A stretch of 64,000 nucleotides of DNA from Pseudomonas agarici (GCF_900109755.1 NZ_FOAR01000014.1:62001-126000); one strand, 5' to 3'; shown: positions 1 through 9,003, counted from the first letter of the stretch. Translations and numbers: made by a program. The notes: a model not told the origin generated them from the letters alone.

Positions 1-1
1 A

Positions 2-886
2 GTTTCTTCCGGAAATAGCTTTGCAACCTCTCTGCGCAAAAAACCGGAGTACTTCGACGAATTGTATTGCAACCTGGTCGACGCGGGAGAGCAGGCGGGT
101 GCTCTTGAAGGTTTGCTGGAGCGCGTGGCCACCTATAAAGAAAAAACCGAGGCGCTGAAAGCAAAGATAAAAAAAGCGATGACCTACCCTATTGCAGTGG
201 TCATTGTGGCAATCATTGTTTCCGGTATTTTGCTTATAAAAGTGGTACCGCAATTTCAGACCGTTTTTGCCAGTTTCGGCGCACAACTACCTGCCTTTAC
301 ATTAATGGTCATCGGCCTCTCGGAAATTCTCCAACAGTGGTGGTGGGTGGTCATCGCGTCGATCGTGGGCAGCAGCTTTTTGTTCAAACGTCTTCATGAA
401 CGCTCGGAACGCTTTCGAAACTGGTTAGATAGAAGCATGCTTAAGCTTCCTATAATCGGCGGATTGATTTATAAATCCTCAGTCGCACGATACGCCCGCA
501 CACTGTCGACAACCTTTGCAGCCGGTGTGCCCTTGGTGGAGGCTCTTGATTCCGTAGCGGGAGCAACGGGGAATATTGTGTTCAGAAATGCTGTTAACCG
601 CATCAAGCAAGATGTCTCGACAGGCATGCAACTGCATTTCTCCATGCGTGCCACCGGCGTATTCCCAAACATGGCGATTCAGATGACCTCAATTGGCGAA
701 GAGTCCGGTGCATTGGATGATATGCTCGACAAGGTAGCCAGTTACTATGAGGGCGAAGTCGATAACATCGTCGATAGCCTGACTAGCCTCATGGAACCGA
801 TGATCATGGCAGTGCTGGGCATTATTGTCGGCGGCTTGGTCATTGCCATGTACCTTCCAATCTTCCAGCTAGGCAATGTGGTCTAG
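2..886 (+). CDS. pilC: Type IV pilus inner-membrane platform protein PilC, 5' end cut by window
   Basis: Polytopic platform protein that works with the PilB and PilT motors in pilus assembly and retraction. The reading frame is open from base 2, so the N-terminal third lies outside the window. The visible part ends one cytoplasmic T2SSF-type domain (about the first 60 residues), has hydrophobic segments near AVVIVAIIVSGILLI and WWWVVIASIVGSS, a second T2SSF domain (ARTLSTTFAAGVPLVEALD, IGEESGALDDMLDKVA) and a C-terminal membrane helix ending in PIFQLGNVV. The stop codon abuts the pilD start, as in other Pseudomonas pilBCD clusters; pilA and pilB should lie just upstream. Confidence 0.95.
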   Translation, partial: VSSGNSFATSLRKKPEYFDELYCNLVDAGEQAGALEGLLERVATYKEKTEALKAKIKKAMTYPIAVVIVAIIVSGILLIKVVPQFQTVFASFGAQLPAFTLMVIGLSEILQQWWWVVIASIVGSSFLFKRLHERSERFRNWLDRSMLKLPIIGGLIYKSSVARYARTLSTTFAAGVPLVEALDSVAGATGNIVFRNAVNRIKQDVSTGMQLHFSMRATGVFPNMAIQMTSIGEESGALDDMLDKVASYYEGEVDNIVDSLTSLMEPMIMAVLGIIVGGLVIAMYLPIFQLGNVV

Positions 887-1759
887 ATGTCCCTACCCGA
901 ATACCTGACCAACCACCCGCCGGCCTTTGTTTTATTCGCGCTGATGCTCGGCCTGATTGTCGGCAGCTTTCTCAATGTCATTATCTGGCGCTTGCCGAAG
1001 ATGCTCACACGCGATTGGCGTGCACAAGCCCATGAGGTCCTCGGCCTTCCCCAGCCCGACCTCGCTGCGACCTACAACCTGCTACTGCCTCACTCCCATT
1101 GCCCGCATTGCAATCACCGGATCCGCGCTTGGGAAAACCTGCCGCTGATCAGTTACGCCCTGCTACGCGGCAACTGCTCAAGCTGTCAGGCGCCTATCAG
1201 CAAGCGCTACCCGCTGACCGAACTGGCCTGTGGCCTGCTCTCGGCCTTTATCGCCTGGCAGTTTGGTTTCGGTTGGCCCGCCGGCCTGATGCTGGTGCTG
1301 ACCTGGGGCCTGCTGGCCATGAGCCTGATCGACGCCGATCATCAATTGCTGCCCGACGCTCTGGTCCTGCCGCTGCTCTGGTTGGGCCTGATCGCTAACC
1401 ACTTCGCGATCTTCACCACCCTGGACGACGCGCTCTGGGGCGCTGTCGCCGGCTACCTGAGCCTGTGGTCGGTGTACTGGGTGTTCAAGTTGCTGACCGG
1501 CAAGGAAGGCATGGGCCACGGTGACTTCAAGTTGCTGGCGATGCTCGGCGCCTGGGGCGGTTGGCAAATTCTGCCGCTGACGATCCTGCTGTCATCGCTG
1601 CTGGGCGCGGTACTGGGGCTGATACTGCTACGCTTGCGCAATGCCCATGCCTCGACCCCGATACCCTTTGGTCCCTATCTGGCGATAGCCGGCTGGATTG
1701 CTCTGCTCTGGGGTGGTCAAATAACGGCTTCCTATCTGCAATTTGCCGGGTTCAAATGA
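887..1759 (+). CDS. pilD: Prepilin peptidase / N-methyltransferase PilD
   Basis: Membrane aspartyl protease that cleaves the short leader of type IV prepilins and type II secretion pseudopilins and methylates the new N terminus. At 290 residues it has the family's full length. Four cytoplasmic zinc cysteines are at 72, 75, 97 and 100 and the two catalytic aspartates at 149 (SLIDADHQ) and 213 (GMGHGDFK); these are the same positions as remembered for P. aeruginosa PilD/XcpA. About eight hydrophobic segments follow. The ATG directly follows the pilC stop, and the TGA overlaps the coaE start (ATGA). Its substrates in this window are FimT, FimU, PilV, PilW, PilX and PilE. Confidence 0.97.
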   Translation: MSLPEYLTNHPPAFVLFALMLGLIVGSFLNVIIWRLPKMLTRDWRAQAHEVLGLPQPDLAATYNLLLPHSHCPHCNHRIRAWENLPLISYALLRGNCSSCQAPISKRYPLTELACGLLSAFIAWQFGFGWPAGLMLVLTWGLLAMSLIDADHQLLPDALVLPLLWLGLIANHFAIFTTLDDALWGAVAGYLSLWSVYWVFKLLTGKEGMGHGDFKLLAMLGAWGGWQILPLTILLSSLLGAVLGLILLRLRNAHASTPIPFGPYLAIAGWIALLWGGQITASYLQFAGFK

Positions 1760-2379
1760 CCACATCTGTTGCAAAACCCTGGATTCTCGGTCTTACCGGC
1801 GGTATCGGCAGCGGCAAGAGCGCGGCGACCCAACACTTTATCGACCTTGGCATTCATGCCGTGGATGCCGATCAAGCCGCCCGCTGGGTGGTGGAGCCTG
1901 GGCGCCCGGCGTTACTGAAGATCGTCGAACACTTCGGCTCTGGCGTGCTGCAAGCCAATGGCCAACTGGATCGCGGTGCCTTGCGCGAGCTGATTTTCGC
2001 AGACGCCCAACAACGACGCTGGCTGGAAGCACTGCTGCATCCGCTAATCGCCGAGGAAGTCGCCAGCCATCTGGCCCTCGCGCAATCGCCCTACGCGATC
2101 CTGGTTTCACCCTTGCTGATCGAGTCAGGCCAGTACGCCACGACCCAACGCCTACTGATCATCGACGCGCCGCAGACGCTACAGGTTCAACGCACCCTGC
2201 GACGTGACCAGACCAGCGAAGAACAAGTGCAAGCCATCCTCAAGGCCCAGGCCAGTCGCGAGGAACGGCTGAAACACGCCGACGATGTGCTGGTCAACGA
2301 CCGCGATCTCGCCTGGCTACACAGCGAAGTCGAACGCCTGCACACCTTTTACCTTACCTTGAATGGAGGCCAATCATGA
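1756..2379 (+). CDS. coaE: Dephospho-CoA kinase CoaE
   Basis: Phosphorylates the 3'-hydroxyl of dephospho-CoA, the last step of coenzyme A synthesis, in the cytoplasm. The 207-residue protein has a P-loop GGIGSGKS at residues 15-22, followed by a typical DADQAAR segment and the region around [10 protein letters not shown]. The start ATG at 1756 overlaps the pilD stop by four bases, so translation is coupled; a longer in-frame extension upstream lies inside pilD and is rejected. The gene in turn overlaps yacG by four bases. The order pilD-coaE-yacG is standard in Pseudomonas. Confidence 0.96.
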   Translation: MTTSVAKPWILGLTGGIGSGKSAATQHFIDLGIHAVDADQAARWVVEPGRPALLKIVEHFGSGVLQANGQLDRGALRELIFADAQQRRWLEALLHPLIAEEVASHLALAQSPYAILVSPLLIESGQYATTQRLLIIDAPQTLQVQRTLRRDQTSEEQVQAILKAQASREERLKHADDVLVNDRDLAWLHSEVERLHTFYLTLNGGQS

Positions 2380-2579
2380 GCCAATCCCTGACCGTCGAGT
2401 GCCCGACCTGCGGCGCCCCCGTGGAGTGGAGCACAACCAATGCCAACCGGCCCTTCTGCTCCGATCGCTGCAAGCTGATCGATCTAGGCGCCTGGGCCTC
2501 GGAGGAACACAAGATTGCCGTCGGCCCGGATGCCGAAGACGACCTGTTCTGCGACGATCTGCCACCTCGCGCCCACTGA
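2376..2579 (+). CDS. yacG: DNA gyrase inhibitor YacG (zinc-binding)
   Basis: Small zinc-finger protein of 67 residues. The family binds GyrB and inhibits DNA gyrase. The four zinc ligands are visible as CPTCG near residue 10 and CSDRC near residue 29, followed by the family signature [12 protein letters not shown] and an acidic C-terminal tail. The start overlaps the coaE stop (ATGA), making this the last gene of the pilC-pilD-coaE-yacG run. No clear hairpin terminator with a T run follows. Confidence 0.93.
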   Translation: MSQSLTVECPTCGAPVEWSTTNANRPFCSDRCKLIDLGAWASEEHKIAVGPDAEDDLFCDDLPPRAH

Positions 2580-2648
2580 GCTGATCAGAGGGCGCATATA
2601 GCGCTAGCGCAGCCGATCAAGCCGCTGGGTACCGACCGACGATACCGG

Positions 2649-3347
2649 TCAACGCGAGCCTCCGGGCGGCTCGTGGTCCTTCCACGGCGCAGACAGGTAA
2701 CGTGTGCGGTTGAAGGTCTCCAGCCATTGCGGGCAAAACACCACCAGCGCACTGATCACCAGGCCGTTGATAAAGGCCTCGGGAAAAATGATCAGCCAGA
2801 GGTAGCCGATAAAGTCCCCCAGCCACTCCGGCATGGCGAAACGCTCGTCGAACCACAATAGCGCCAGGCCCGACAGCAGGCAGAGCAGCGCCGCCAGGGC
2901 GGCAGCAAAAAAACCCGAACAGAAGATATACACAAAGGGATTTCGCGGCTGAGCGCGCTCCACCAGGACCGCGCAGGCTTGCGTTACCAGCACCGGCAGC
3001 AGGATCAACAATGTACCGTTGACCCCCAGGGCCGCCAGATCCTGGCGTCCGAGCAGGACCAGTCCAAGTTGCGCCACCAGGCCCGCGACAATCGCCAGCG
3101 ACCAATCCAGCAGCAAGGTGACGGCGGTCAGGCCGATAAAGTGATAAGACACACCACTGTCGAAGTCACGCCGCACCAGCCAGAGCAGGAACAACGCGAA
3201 CACTGTGCCGAACAGCAAGTGCTGGCGCCGGCTGTCGGTGAACAGCTCGACCCAGGGAGAGCGCCAGACCGCCCAGAACACCATCGGCACATAAATCAGC
3301 CAGCCGCTGACCAGGGTGGCGGACGACAGCAGTTGCGCACCGATCAT
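2649..3347 (-). CDS. CbiM/ECF-type membrane permease-like protein (orphan)
   Basis: Integral membrane protein of 232 residues with about six or seven hydrophobic segments, resembling the COG3235/CbiM-like family that Pseudomonas annotations call energy-coupling factor ABC transporter permease. It lacks the N-terminal metal-binding start (MHIxDG) of true CbiM nickel/cobalt permeases and has no ATPase or T-component beside it, so a transport role is uncertain. The C-terminal segment SALVVFCPQWLETF is characteristic of this Pseudomonas group. The start is well supported by GGAGGT upstream (reverse strand, near 3355). It is transcribed away from the DUF1780 gene. Confidence 0.8.
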   Translation of the reverse strand: MIGAQLLSSATLVSGWLIYVPMVFWAVWRSPWVELFTDSRRQHLLFGTVFALFLLWLVRRDFDSGVSYHFIGLTAVTLLLDWSLAIVAGLVAQLGLVLLGRQDLAALGVNGTLLILLPVLVTQACAVLVERAQPRNPFVYIFCSGFFAAALAALLCLLSGLALLWFDERFAMPEWLGDFIGYLWLIIFPEAFINGLVISALVVFCPQWLETFNRTRYLSAPWKDHEPPGGSR

Positions 3348-3482
3348 GAAACCACCTCCGTCACGCCTGAGGCGCCCTTTTTGCGTAGGTCCTACAGTCT
3401 ACACCGAGCCTGGCGGCGATCCGCACCGACAAAATCCTCGATGCACTACCAGCGATGATGATTTCGACGCTAAGCTTGGGCC

Positions 3483-4112
3483 ATGGACGACTCAGACTTC
3501 TTACGTTTGCTGACCATCCAGGCCGAGCAAGCCAACACGTTTCTCTCCAATGCCCGTAAATGGGAGCGTGAGCGTTGGGTCTGCCAACGCCTCCTGCAAG
3601 GGCTGAATGTACCCTACCGCAACGAAGACTTTCATCCCGCCGGGCAGGAACCGCCGGATGTGCTGTTTCGCGATGCGTGCTTCGAAGTATTTTTCGTCCT
3701 CGACGAAGGTCGTCGCCTCAACGACGAATGGCGTGAAGAACTGCAGCGCCGACGCAGCGCTTTCTCCCTGAGTCAGCTAGTACGCCGAGAGGCCAAGCCC
3801 CGGCGTATTCCTGCTGCTGAATTGCTGCAACGCCTGGCACCGACCCTGCGCAAAAAAAGCCACAACTACCAGGAACGTGGCCTGGACCTCAGCGAGTTGG
3901 ACATCATCGCCTTCGCCAGCCTGAAACGCGAAGTGCTGGACCTCAACAGCCACTTCCCACCGCCCACCGAATACCTGCGCCAGGGCTGGCGCTCGCTATC
4001 GCTGGTGGGCCCGACTTTCGCCCGAGTGCTGTTCGCCCACCCTGATGCGCCGGATTTTCTGCGCGGCAACCTCGGGCGCAGTATTGTCTTCGATGTCGGT
4101 ATCAGCCTGTGA
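3483..4112 (+). CDS. DUF1780 family protein
   Basis: A 209-residue soluble protein of the DUF1780 family, found at this place in many Pseudomonas. Function is not established. A nuclease-like pattern can be seen near residues 45-75: EDFHPAG, then PDVLF, then FEVFFVL. It resembles the E...PD...(D/E)xK core of restriction-like folds, although the final lysine is not evident. It is followed closely by the DUF3094 gene (68 bp gap). The ATG at 3483 was chosen because the N terminus (MDDSDFLRLL) looks natural; the Shine-Dalgarno site is weak. Confidence 0.85.
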   Translation: MDDSDFLRLLTIQAEQANTFLSNARKWERERWVCQRLLQGLNVPYRNEDFHPAGQEPPDVLFRDACFEVFFVLDEGRRLNDEWREELQRRRSAFSLSQLVRREAKPRRIPAAELLQRLAPTLRKKSHNYQERGLDLSELDIIAFASLKREVLDLNSHFPPPTEYLRQGWRSLSLVGPTFARVLFAHPDAPDFLRGNLGRSIVFDVGISL

Positions 4113-4180
4113 ACCATAGTGTAAGCTCCTACTATGTAGCGTTTACCTATCCAGTTACGTCTACCTGACGAGGCCTTTTT

Positions 4181-4354
4181 ATGAGCAGCCGCCTGAACCC
4201 GGACGACCAGAAGCATGTCGAAGAGTACCTGCAACTCTCCCAGCACCAAGTCGAGCGCCGGCCTTTCCGGCCGTGGATGCTCCTGCTGGTGGTGCTGGTC
4301 GTGGTGATCGGTTTGGGCCTGTTGAGCCGTCTCTTGAGTTATCTGGCGCTATGA
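4181..4354 (+). CDS. DUF3094 family small membrane protein, 57 aa
   Basis: A short gene between DUF1780 and ndh. The 57-residue product starts MSSRLNPDDQKHVEEYLQ, has a charged cytoplasmic N-terminal half and one hydrophobic helix (about residues 32-49, rich in Leu and Val), and ends SRLLSYLAL. This is the layout of the DUF3094 family found in Pseudomonas at this locus. No function is known. The ATG at 4181 follows GACGAGG about 11 bases upstream. The TGA lies 63 bp before the ndh start, so the two may be co-transcribed. Confidence 0.85.
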   Translation: MSSRLNPDDQKHVEEYLQLSQHQVERRPFRPWMLLLVVLVVVIGLGLLSRLLSYLAL

Positions 4355-4417
4355 GCTGCCTCGCGCTCGCGCGGATAACGCAAGCACAGATTTCCTTTAG
4401 CCTTGCGAGATATCCCC

Positions 4418-5719
4418 ATGAACCATCGTATTGTGATCGTCGGCGGCGGCGCTGGCGGCCTGGAGTTGGCGACCCGCCTGGGTAAAACCCTGGGCAAGCG
4501 CGGCACGGCCAGCGTCGTGCTGGTCGACGCGAATCTGACACACATCTGGAAACCGTTGCTGCACGAAGTGGCCGCCGGCTCCCTGAACTCTTCGGAAGAC
4601 GAACTCAATTATGTCGCCCAGGCGAAATGGAACCACTTCGAGTTCCAACTGGGGCGCATGAGCGGGCTTGATCGCGCTGGAAAAAAGATCCAACTGGCCG
4701 CGACCTATGATGAAAACGGCGTGGAATTGCTACCCGCCCGCGAGTTGGGCTATGACTCCCTGGTGATCGCCGTGGGCAGTACCACCAACGATTTCGGTAC
4801 TCAGGGCGCCGCCCAGCACTGCCTGTTCCTCGACACCCGCAAACAGGCCGAACGCTTCCACCAGCAACTGCTCAATCACTACCTGCGTGCCCATGCCGGC
4901 AACCTTGATGCGCCAGAGCAAATGATCAGCGTGGCCATTGTCGGCGCCGGTGCCACCGGCGTGGAGCTTGCCGCCGAACTGCACAACGCAGCCCATGAGC
5001 TGGCCGCCTATGGCCTGGACCGGATCAAGCCGGAAAACATGCATATCACCCTGGTCGAAGCCGGGCCACGGGTGCTGCCCGCCCTGCCAGAGCGGATCGG
5101 CGGCCCCGTGCATAAGACCCTGGAAAAGCTCGGGGTCCGGGTCATGACCAACGCCTCGGTCAGCGAAGTGACCGCCGAAAGCCTGATCACCGCTGATGGC
5201 CAGGTGATTGCGGCGAGCCTCAAAGTCTGGGCAGCCGGAATCCGCGCGCCGGGCTTCCTGAAGGACATCGACGGCCTGGAAACCAACCGGATCAACCAGC
5301 TCCAGGTGCTCCCGACGCTGCAAACCACCCGCGACGAAAACATCTTCGCCTTTGGCGATTGCGCGGCCTGTCCGCAACCTGGCAGCGACCGCAATGTGCC
5401 ACCACGTGCGCAAGCGGCGCATCAACAGGCGTCGTTGCTGGCCAAATCGCTGAAGCTGCGGATCGAAGGCAAGACCTTGCCGGAGTACCGCTACACCGAC
5501 TACGGCTCACTGATTTCACTGTCGAAATTCTCCGCCGTCGGCAACCTGATGGGTAACCTGACCGGCAGCGTGATGCTGGAAGGCTGGCTGGCGCGGATGT
5601 TCTACGTGTCGCTGTATCGCATGCACCAGATGGCGCTGTATGGCACCTTTCGCACGTTGATGCTGATGCTCGGCAGTCGGATCGGGCGCGGGACCGATCC
5701 ACGGTTGAAATTGCACTGA
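4418..5719 (+). CDS. ndh: Type II NADH:quinone oxidoreductase Ndh
   Basis: Single-subunit, non-proton-pumping NADH dehydrogenase that passes electrons from NADH to quinone through FAD at the inner membrane. The 433-residue product has the FAD Rossmann motif IVIVGGGAGGLELA at the N terminus, the NADH-binding motif VAIVGAGATGVELAAEL near residue 170, and the FAD-contacting ENIFAFGDCAA near residue 310. The C-terminal part, FYVSLYRMHQMALYG, is the amphipathic membrane-docking region of NDH-2. The ATG at 4418 places the Rossmann strand right after the start; an earlier in-frame start at 4403 is possible. The sugar operon ends 121 bp downstream on the other strand. Confidence 0.95.
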   Translation: MNHRIVIVGGGAGGLELATRLGKTLGKRGTASVVLVDANLTHIWKPLLHEVAAGSLNSSEDELNYVAQAKWNHFEFQLGRMSGLDRAGKKIQLAATYDENGVELLPARELGYDSLVIAVGSTTNDFGTQGAAQHCLFLDTRKQAERFHQQLLNHYLRAHAGNLDAPEQMISVAIVGAGATGVELAAELHNAAHELAAYGLDRIKPENMHITLVEAGPRVLPALPERIGGPVHKTLEKLGVRVMTNASVSEVTAESLITADGQVIAASLKVWAAGIRAPGFLKDIDGLETNRINQLQVLPTLQTTRDENIFAFGDCAACPQPGSDRNVPPRAQAAHQQASLLAKSLKLRIEGKTLPEYRYTDYGSLISLSKFSAVGNLMGNLTGSVMLEGWLARMFYVSLYRMHQMALYGTFRTLMLMLGSRIGRGTDPRLKLH

Positions 5720-5840
5720 TGGGTTGTGTGCCCTCACGAGTCGCGTTGGGGGCATGCGGTCTTTTAAGGTAATTGTCACATCAACCGCTCAACAGTAAGT
5801 TTGGCGACCAGACTGCTCGGAGCCTCTTGTCGCCCCAACC

Positions 5841-6620
5841 CTACCTAACGCGCTTCAAAAACCCATCCGGGGCCACGCTGATTTGCAATTTATGATCGAT
5901 CTTCTTATCGATCTCGAATTCAGGATGTTGCTTCAAATAATCTTTTACCGCACTTTTCGGGCTGTTTCCCGGACCCCACGGGCGATCCTGGATCAAATCC
6001 ACCGGCATATCTTCAATCAAGGTATCGAAGACGACGCAATAGCTACCGACGCTCACCAGATCAGCATAAGCCTCAAGCTCACCCAACACATGATCATGGG
6101 TATGATTGGAGTCCAGGCAGACCAATACGCGTTTGTAACCTTTCGCGTATTCCCGAACCTTGGAGATCGTAGCGTCATCGATGCTCGAACCCTGGATCAT
6201 TTCAATCATGTGCGACATCGGGTGCGCTTTGATCGCCTCATGGTTGTGCTGGCGAATATCGATATCGATACCCAGCACTCGACGCTTGCTAGCACGCGGA
6301 TCAAGGGGGGTGCCCTGCTCGACTGCCTCGCAATAATCAAGCATCGCCAGCATCGAGGCACTGAAAATCAATGACCCGCCATGGGCGATCCCGGTTTCGA
6401 TGATCAGGTCCGGCTTAATATCCCAGATCAGTTCCTGCATCGCCCAGGTATCGTTGGGGAACTGGATGGCCGGGCGACCGAACCAGGAAAAGTTATAGGC
6501 CCATTTGTGTCGGCTGATCTCGCGAACCCAGACCCGGGACAACGCTTGCAGATCGGTGTCGGCTCCCAGTGCTTCAATGTTCTCTGCGACTTCCTGACGA
6601 AACTGCTCATGCGGGTTCAT
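5841..6620 (-). CDS. CmcI/cephalosporin-hydroxylase-like SAM-dependent enzyme
   Basis: A 259-residue protein of the CmcI family (cephalosporin hydroxylase; SAM-binding, in practice often sugar O-methyltransferases). The Rossmann-type SAM site reads LIIETGIAHGGSLIFSAS near residue 75, followed by VLGIDIDIRQHN and a metal-site-like segment VLVCLDSNHTHDHVL. Such genes are common in O-antigen and capsule clusters. It is the last gene of the ten-gene sugar operon and overlaps the preceding WbqC-like gene by 14 bp. Its likely role is methylation of a sugar or of its acyl substituent; the substrate is inferred, not shown. Confidence 0.8.
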   Translation of the reverse strand: MNPHEQFRQEVAENIEALGADTDLQALSRVWVREISRHKWAYNFSWFGRPAIQFPNDTWAMQELIWDIKPDLIIETGIAHGGSLIFSASMLAMLDYCEAVEQGTPLDPRASKRRVLGIDIDIRQHNHEAIKAHPMSHMIEMIQGSSIDDATISKVREYAKGYKRVLVCLDSNHTHDHVLGELEAYADLVSVGSYCVVFDTLIEDMPVDLIQDRPWGPGNSPKSAVKDYLKQHPEFEIDKKIDHKLQISVAPDGFLKRVR

Positions 6621-7329
6621 TTTTAAAGCTTCTCCAATCTGTAGTTGCGGATTTTATAGACTCAAGCCCAAGCTTGCCGCAGTTCGCCACCAGGTCCAGG
6701 GCAGATACATACGGCGTAAAATCGCCGTGGGCCTGGGGGTAAGGTGTGCAGTTATAAGCCATGTATTCAACGGCCACCCCCGAACGTTCGAACAGTTCGT
6801 GATCGAGGTAGCGGCTGGCACCATGGCCTGTAATGTATGTGTCCCCGTCCAGGCTTTTGACCACACGAAGGACACGATCGCTGCTGCTTCCCGGGATATC
6901 CAGCGACTCCACGTCAATGAAGCGGCAATGGCTATCCAAGCCAAAATACTTGACCAACGCCATCAAGGATGCGCGGGCCAGCGCTCCGATATTGCGGTAA
7001 TCCACCGCGTAGAGTCCTTCGACGAGTTCAAGGGCGTCACGACGAAAGGGCGCATTCGCCAGGCTGCTTTCCAGCAATGCCAGGTGAGTATCCCGCCATT
7101 GCTCGCTGGGTGGCACCTGCACTTCATTGATCTTTTGTCCAAGATGAAGATCCACCAGCGGAACCGTCATCCAGCGCATACCCTGCGGCGTCTTGATCTG
7201 TACTCGATTGACGAAGCTGCCCTTGGAAAACTGCACGTCGTCGTAGTGCACAAATACGTCGGCCAGGCGGACTTGTTCCAGAAGTCCTACCCATGGAAAA
7301 AGCATTGATTGCGAAATGACGATGTTCAT
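6607..7329 (-). CDS. WbqC-like family protein
   Basis: A 240-residue WbqC-family protein. Typical features are the N terminus (IVISQSMLFPWVGLLEQ), the VHYDDVQFSKGSFVNRVQIK segment and the C-terminal THGDF/AHGDFTPYVSALD-type motif. The biochemical role of the family is unproven, but members sit in O-antigen and glycan clusters next to DegT aminotransferases and are suspected to act on amino-sugar acylation. It lies 7 bp after the GNAT gene and overlaps the CmcI-like gene, so it belongs to the sugar operon. Confidence 0.82.
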   Translation of the reverse strand: MNIVISQSMLFPWVGLLEQVRLADVFVHYDDVQFSKGSFVNRVQIKTPQGMRWMTVPLVDLHLGQKINEVQVPPSEQWRDTHLALLESSLANAPFRRDALELVEGLYAVDYRNIGALARASLMALVKYFGLDSHCRFIDVESLDIPGSSSDRVLRVVKSLDGDTYITGHGASRYLDHELFERSGVAVEYMAYNCTPYPQAHGDFTPYVSALDLVANCGKLGLESIKSATTDWRSFKNEPA

Positions 7330-7336
7330 AATTCAC

Positions 7337-7849
7337 TTAGCTCAAAAAGAGTTCCATAAGCACCACGTCCTGCCAGGCACCGGAAATGAACACGTGATTC
7401 GAGAGTTTTCCACAGTGCTTGAAGCCAGCTTTTTCATAGCATCTGATTGCCGCGCCATTGTCGCCCCTGACCTTCAGCCAGATCTTGCCCAGTCCCCAGG
7501 TATCGCGCAGGTAGGCACTGGCCAGAGCTAGCACCTCAGGGCCGATCCCGCGCCCTTGGGCGGGGGCAGCCAGGCAAATGCCCAGCTCCGTATTGCGGCT
7601 GACAAAATCGGTATTCTTGAACTGCACAAAACCCAGTGCCGAGTCATCGCCAGGATCCGCCAGAATAAACATGAAGCTGTCGTTGGCGCTTGAAAAGCCT
7701 TTCAGCCATTCACGTACCTGGCTTTCGTCACTGCCCCGCGCACGGGCCAATAATTGCGCCTGTAAGGCGATATCGTTACGCATATCGCGCAACAGAGGCA
7801 GGTCCGCCTCTTTCCAGGTCCGCAGAAGAACATTTTTCCCGACGATCAT
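7337..7849 (-). CDS. GNAT-family N-acetyltransferase (sugar operon)
   Basis: A 170-residue RimJ/RimL-type GNAT protein. It opens VGKNVLLRTWKEADLPLLRDMRND and carries the acetyl-CoA loop LAAPAQGRGIGPEVLALA, followed by CYEKAGFKHCGKLSNHV near the C terminus. Similar enzymes acetylate the amino group of 4-amino-4,6-dideoxy nucleotide sugars. It overlaps the upstream methyltransferase by four bases (ATGA). In this operon the obvious substrate is the amine made by the DegT-type aminotransferase encoded three genes upstream; this is inference from context. Confidence 0.85.
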   Translation of the reverse strand: MIVGKNVLLRTWKEADLPLLRDMRNDIALQAQLLARARGSDESQVREWLKGFSSANDSFMFILADPGDDSALGFVQFKNTDFVSRNTELGICLAAPAQGRGIGPEVLALASAYLRDTWGLGKIWLKVRGDNGAAIRCYEKAGFKHCGKLSNHVFISGAWQDVVLMELFLS

Positions 7850-9000
7850 GCTGCTTGCCCGTCTAGATACACCAGGGAAATATCACGGTCCCGCAGCCAA
7901 CCCAAGCCGTTGATGACCGCGTGGGCAATACTGGGATTCAAACCCACATACAGTACTTTCACATCCAGGGGCAAAGACTCGGGAGCAAGGATTGGCTTGC
8001 CGAACAGTTCTTTCCCCTGCTGGAAAGGACTGGCATCCAGGAAACAACTGACGTTATCGAAATCGCTCATGGCGCTCGCGATATAAGCACCATAGAAACC
8101 CGAACCGTAAATGGCCTTGGTGATACCGGCGTTGGCTTTCGAAGTTTCGAAAATCCGCTGATTGACCAACTCCCAATAATGAGCCAGCGACTGCGACTGC
8201 TTGAGCGTTTCAGCGATATCGACAGTCATCGGCTGCTGGCGGCCCTTGCGGGCGGTAAAGACCAAAGCCCCCCGGTGTGCGCTGTCGTCGATCTGGATAT
8301 CGGTAAATCCGGCCGCGTCGAGCAAATGAGCCAGCGACGGCGTAGTGAAATGGTTGACGTGATCAATCACGACAAAATCCGCGACATTGCCGAAAGTGTC
8401 GGGAACGATGCCATAGAACACCCCGCCGTCCTTGAGCAAGGCGTGAACCTTCTTTACCGTCTCGACCGGCTGAGGAATATGTTCCAGGGCGAAGAAGGAG
8501 GTCAGTACGTCAAAGCTGGAGGCCCAGGATTGAGGTGTCGTATGGATCGCGTACTTTTCGCGACTGATGAACTTCTCCCAGTACTCCTTGTACATGGAAC
8601 TGACATCGAACAAATGAATGTTCAAGTCGCTACGCACACCACCCAATTTTTTCAGCGTGGAGGCCTTGGCGCACCCGTAGTCAAGAACCCTGGCACCTTC
8701 AGGTAGGTTCAGCTTGCCCAGCAAGGTAGCGATCTGATGGTCGGTACGGTAGACAATTTCGCCGTCCTTGACCTCATAGATCTGATCTTCTTCTTCATCA
8801 CTCAGAAGAATCCTGTAATCGGATTCATAATAAGCAACCGTGTCGGCAAACGCCTCGCTGCGCAGATGCGCGCACAGCGGGCACGACCAAACATTGACTT
8901 GCCCATCGCGAAGCTCACACAGCGAAGTCAGGGACTGATTCGAGCTGGCCGTATAGATAGGCTTCTCGAGCTCAGTGAGACAAACATTGCAGTGCATCAT
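7846..9000 (-). CDS. Zinc-ribbon SAM methyltransferase related to sugar C-methyltransferases
   Basis: A 384-residue protein with the three-part layout of NDP-sugar C-methyltransferases: an N-terminal Zn ribbon (Cys 4, 7, 40, 43), a SAM domain (VLDYGCAKAS near 105-114, ALEHIPQP near 171), and a C-terminal Rossmann-like domain (YGSGFYGAYIA). The active-site loop differs from that of the operon's other methyltransferase: HVNHF (214-218) in place of YHEHF. The base-like His217 is kept while the Tyr and Glu partners are replaced, so it may methylate another position or an oxygen. GGAG lies 6 bases before the start. It begins 3 bp after the dioxygenase stop. Confidence 0.8.
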   Translation of the reverse strand: MMHCNVCLTELEKPIYTASSNQSLTSLCELRDGQVNVWSCPLCAHLRSEAFADTVAYYESDYRILLSDEEEDQIYEVKDGEIVYRTDHQIATLLGKLNLPEGARVLDYGCAKASTLKKLGGVRSDLNIHLFDVSSMYKEYWEKFISREKYAIHTTPQSWASSFDVLTSFFALEHIPQPVETVKKVHALLKDGGVFYGIVPDTFGNVADFVVIDHVNHFTTPSLAHLLDAAGFTDIQIDDSAHRGALVFTARKGRQQPMTVDIAETLKQSQSLAHYWELVNQRIFETSKANAGITKAIYGSGFYGAYIASAMSDFDNVSCFLDASPFQQGKELFGKPILAPESLPLDVKVLYVGLNPSIAHAVINGLGWLRDRDISLVYLDGQAA

Positions 9001-9003
9001 TGT

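Noticed and set aside
3316..3513. 65-residue frame between the permease gene and DUF1780
   Set aside because: Basic, low-complexity, overlaps both genes and lacks a ribosome-binding site.
5720..5840. Possible attL/attR repeat of the tRNA-Pro 3' end beside ndh
   Set aside because: No tRNA-derived direct repeat could be found in this gap, so integrase-mediated island insertion is not supported by a second attachment site.
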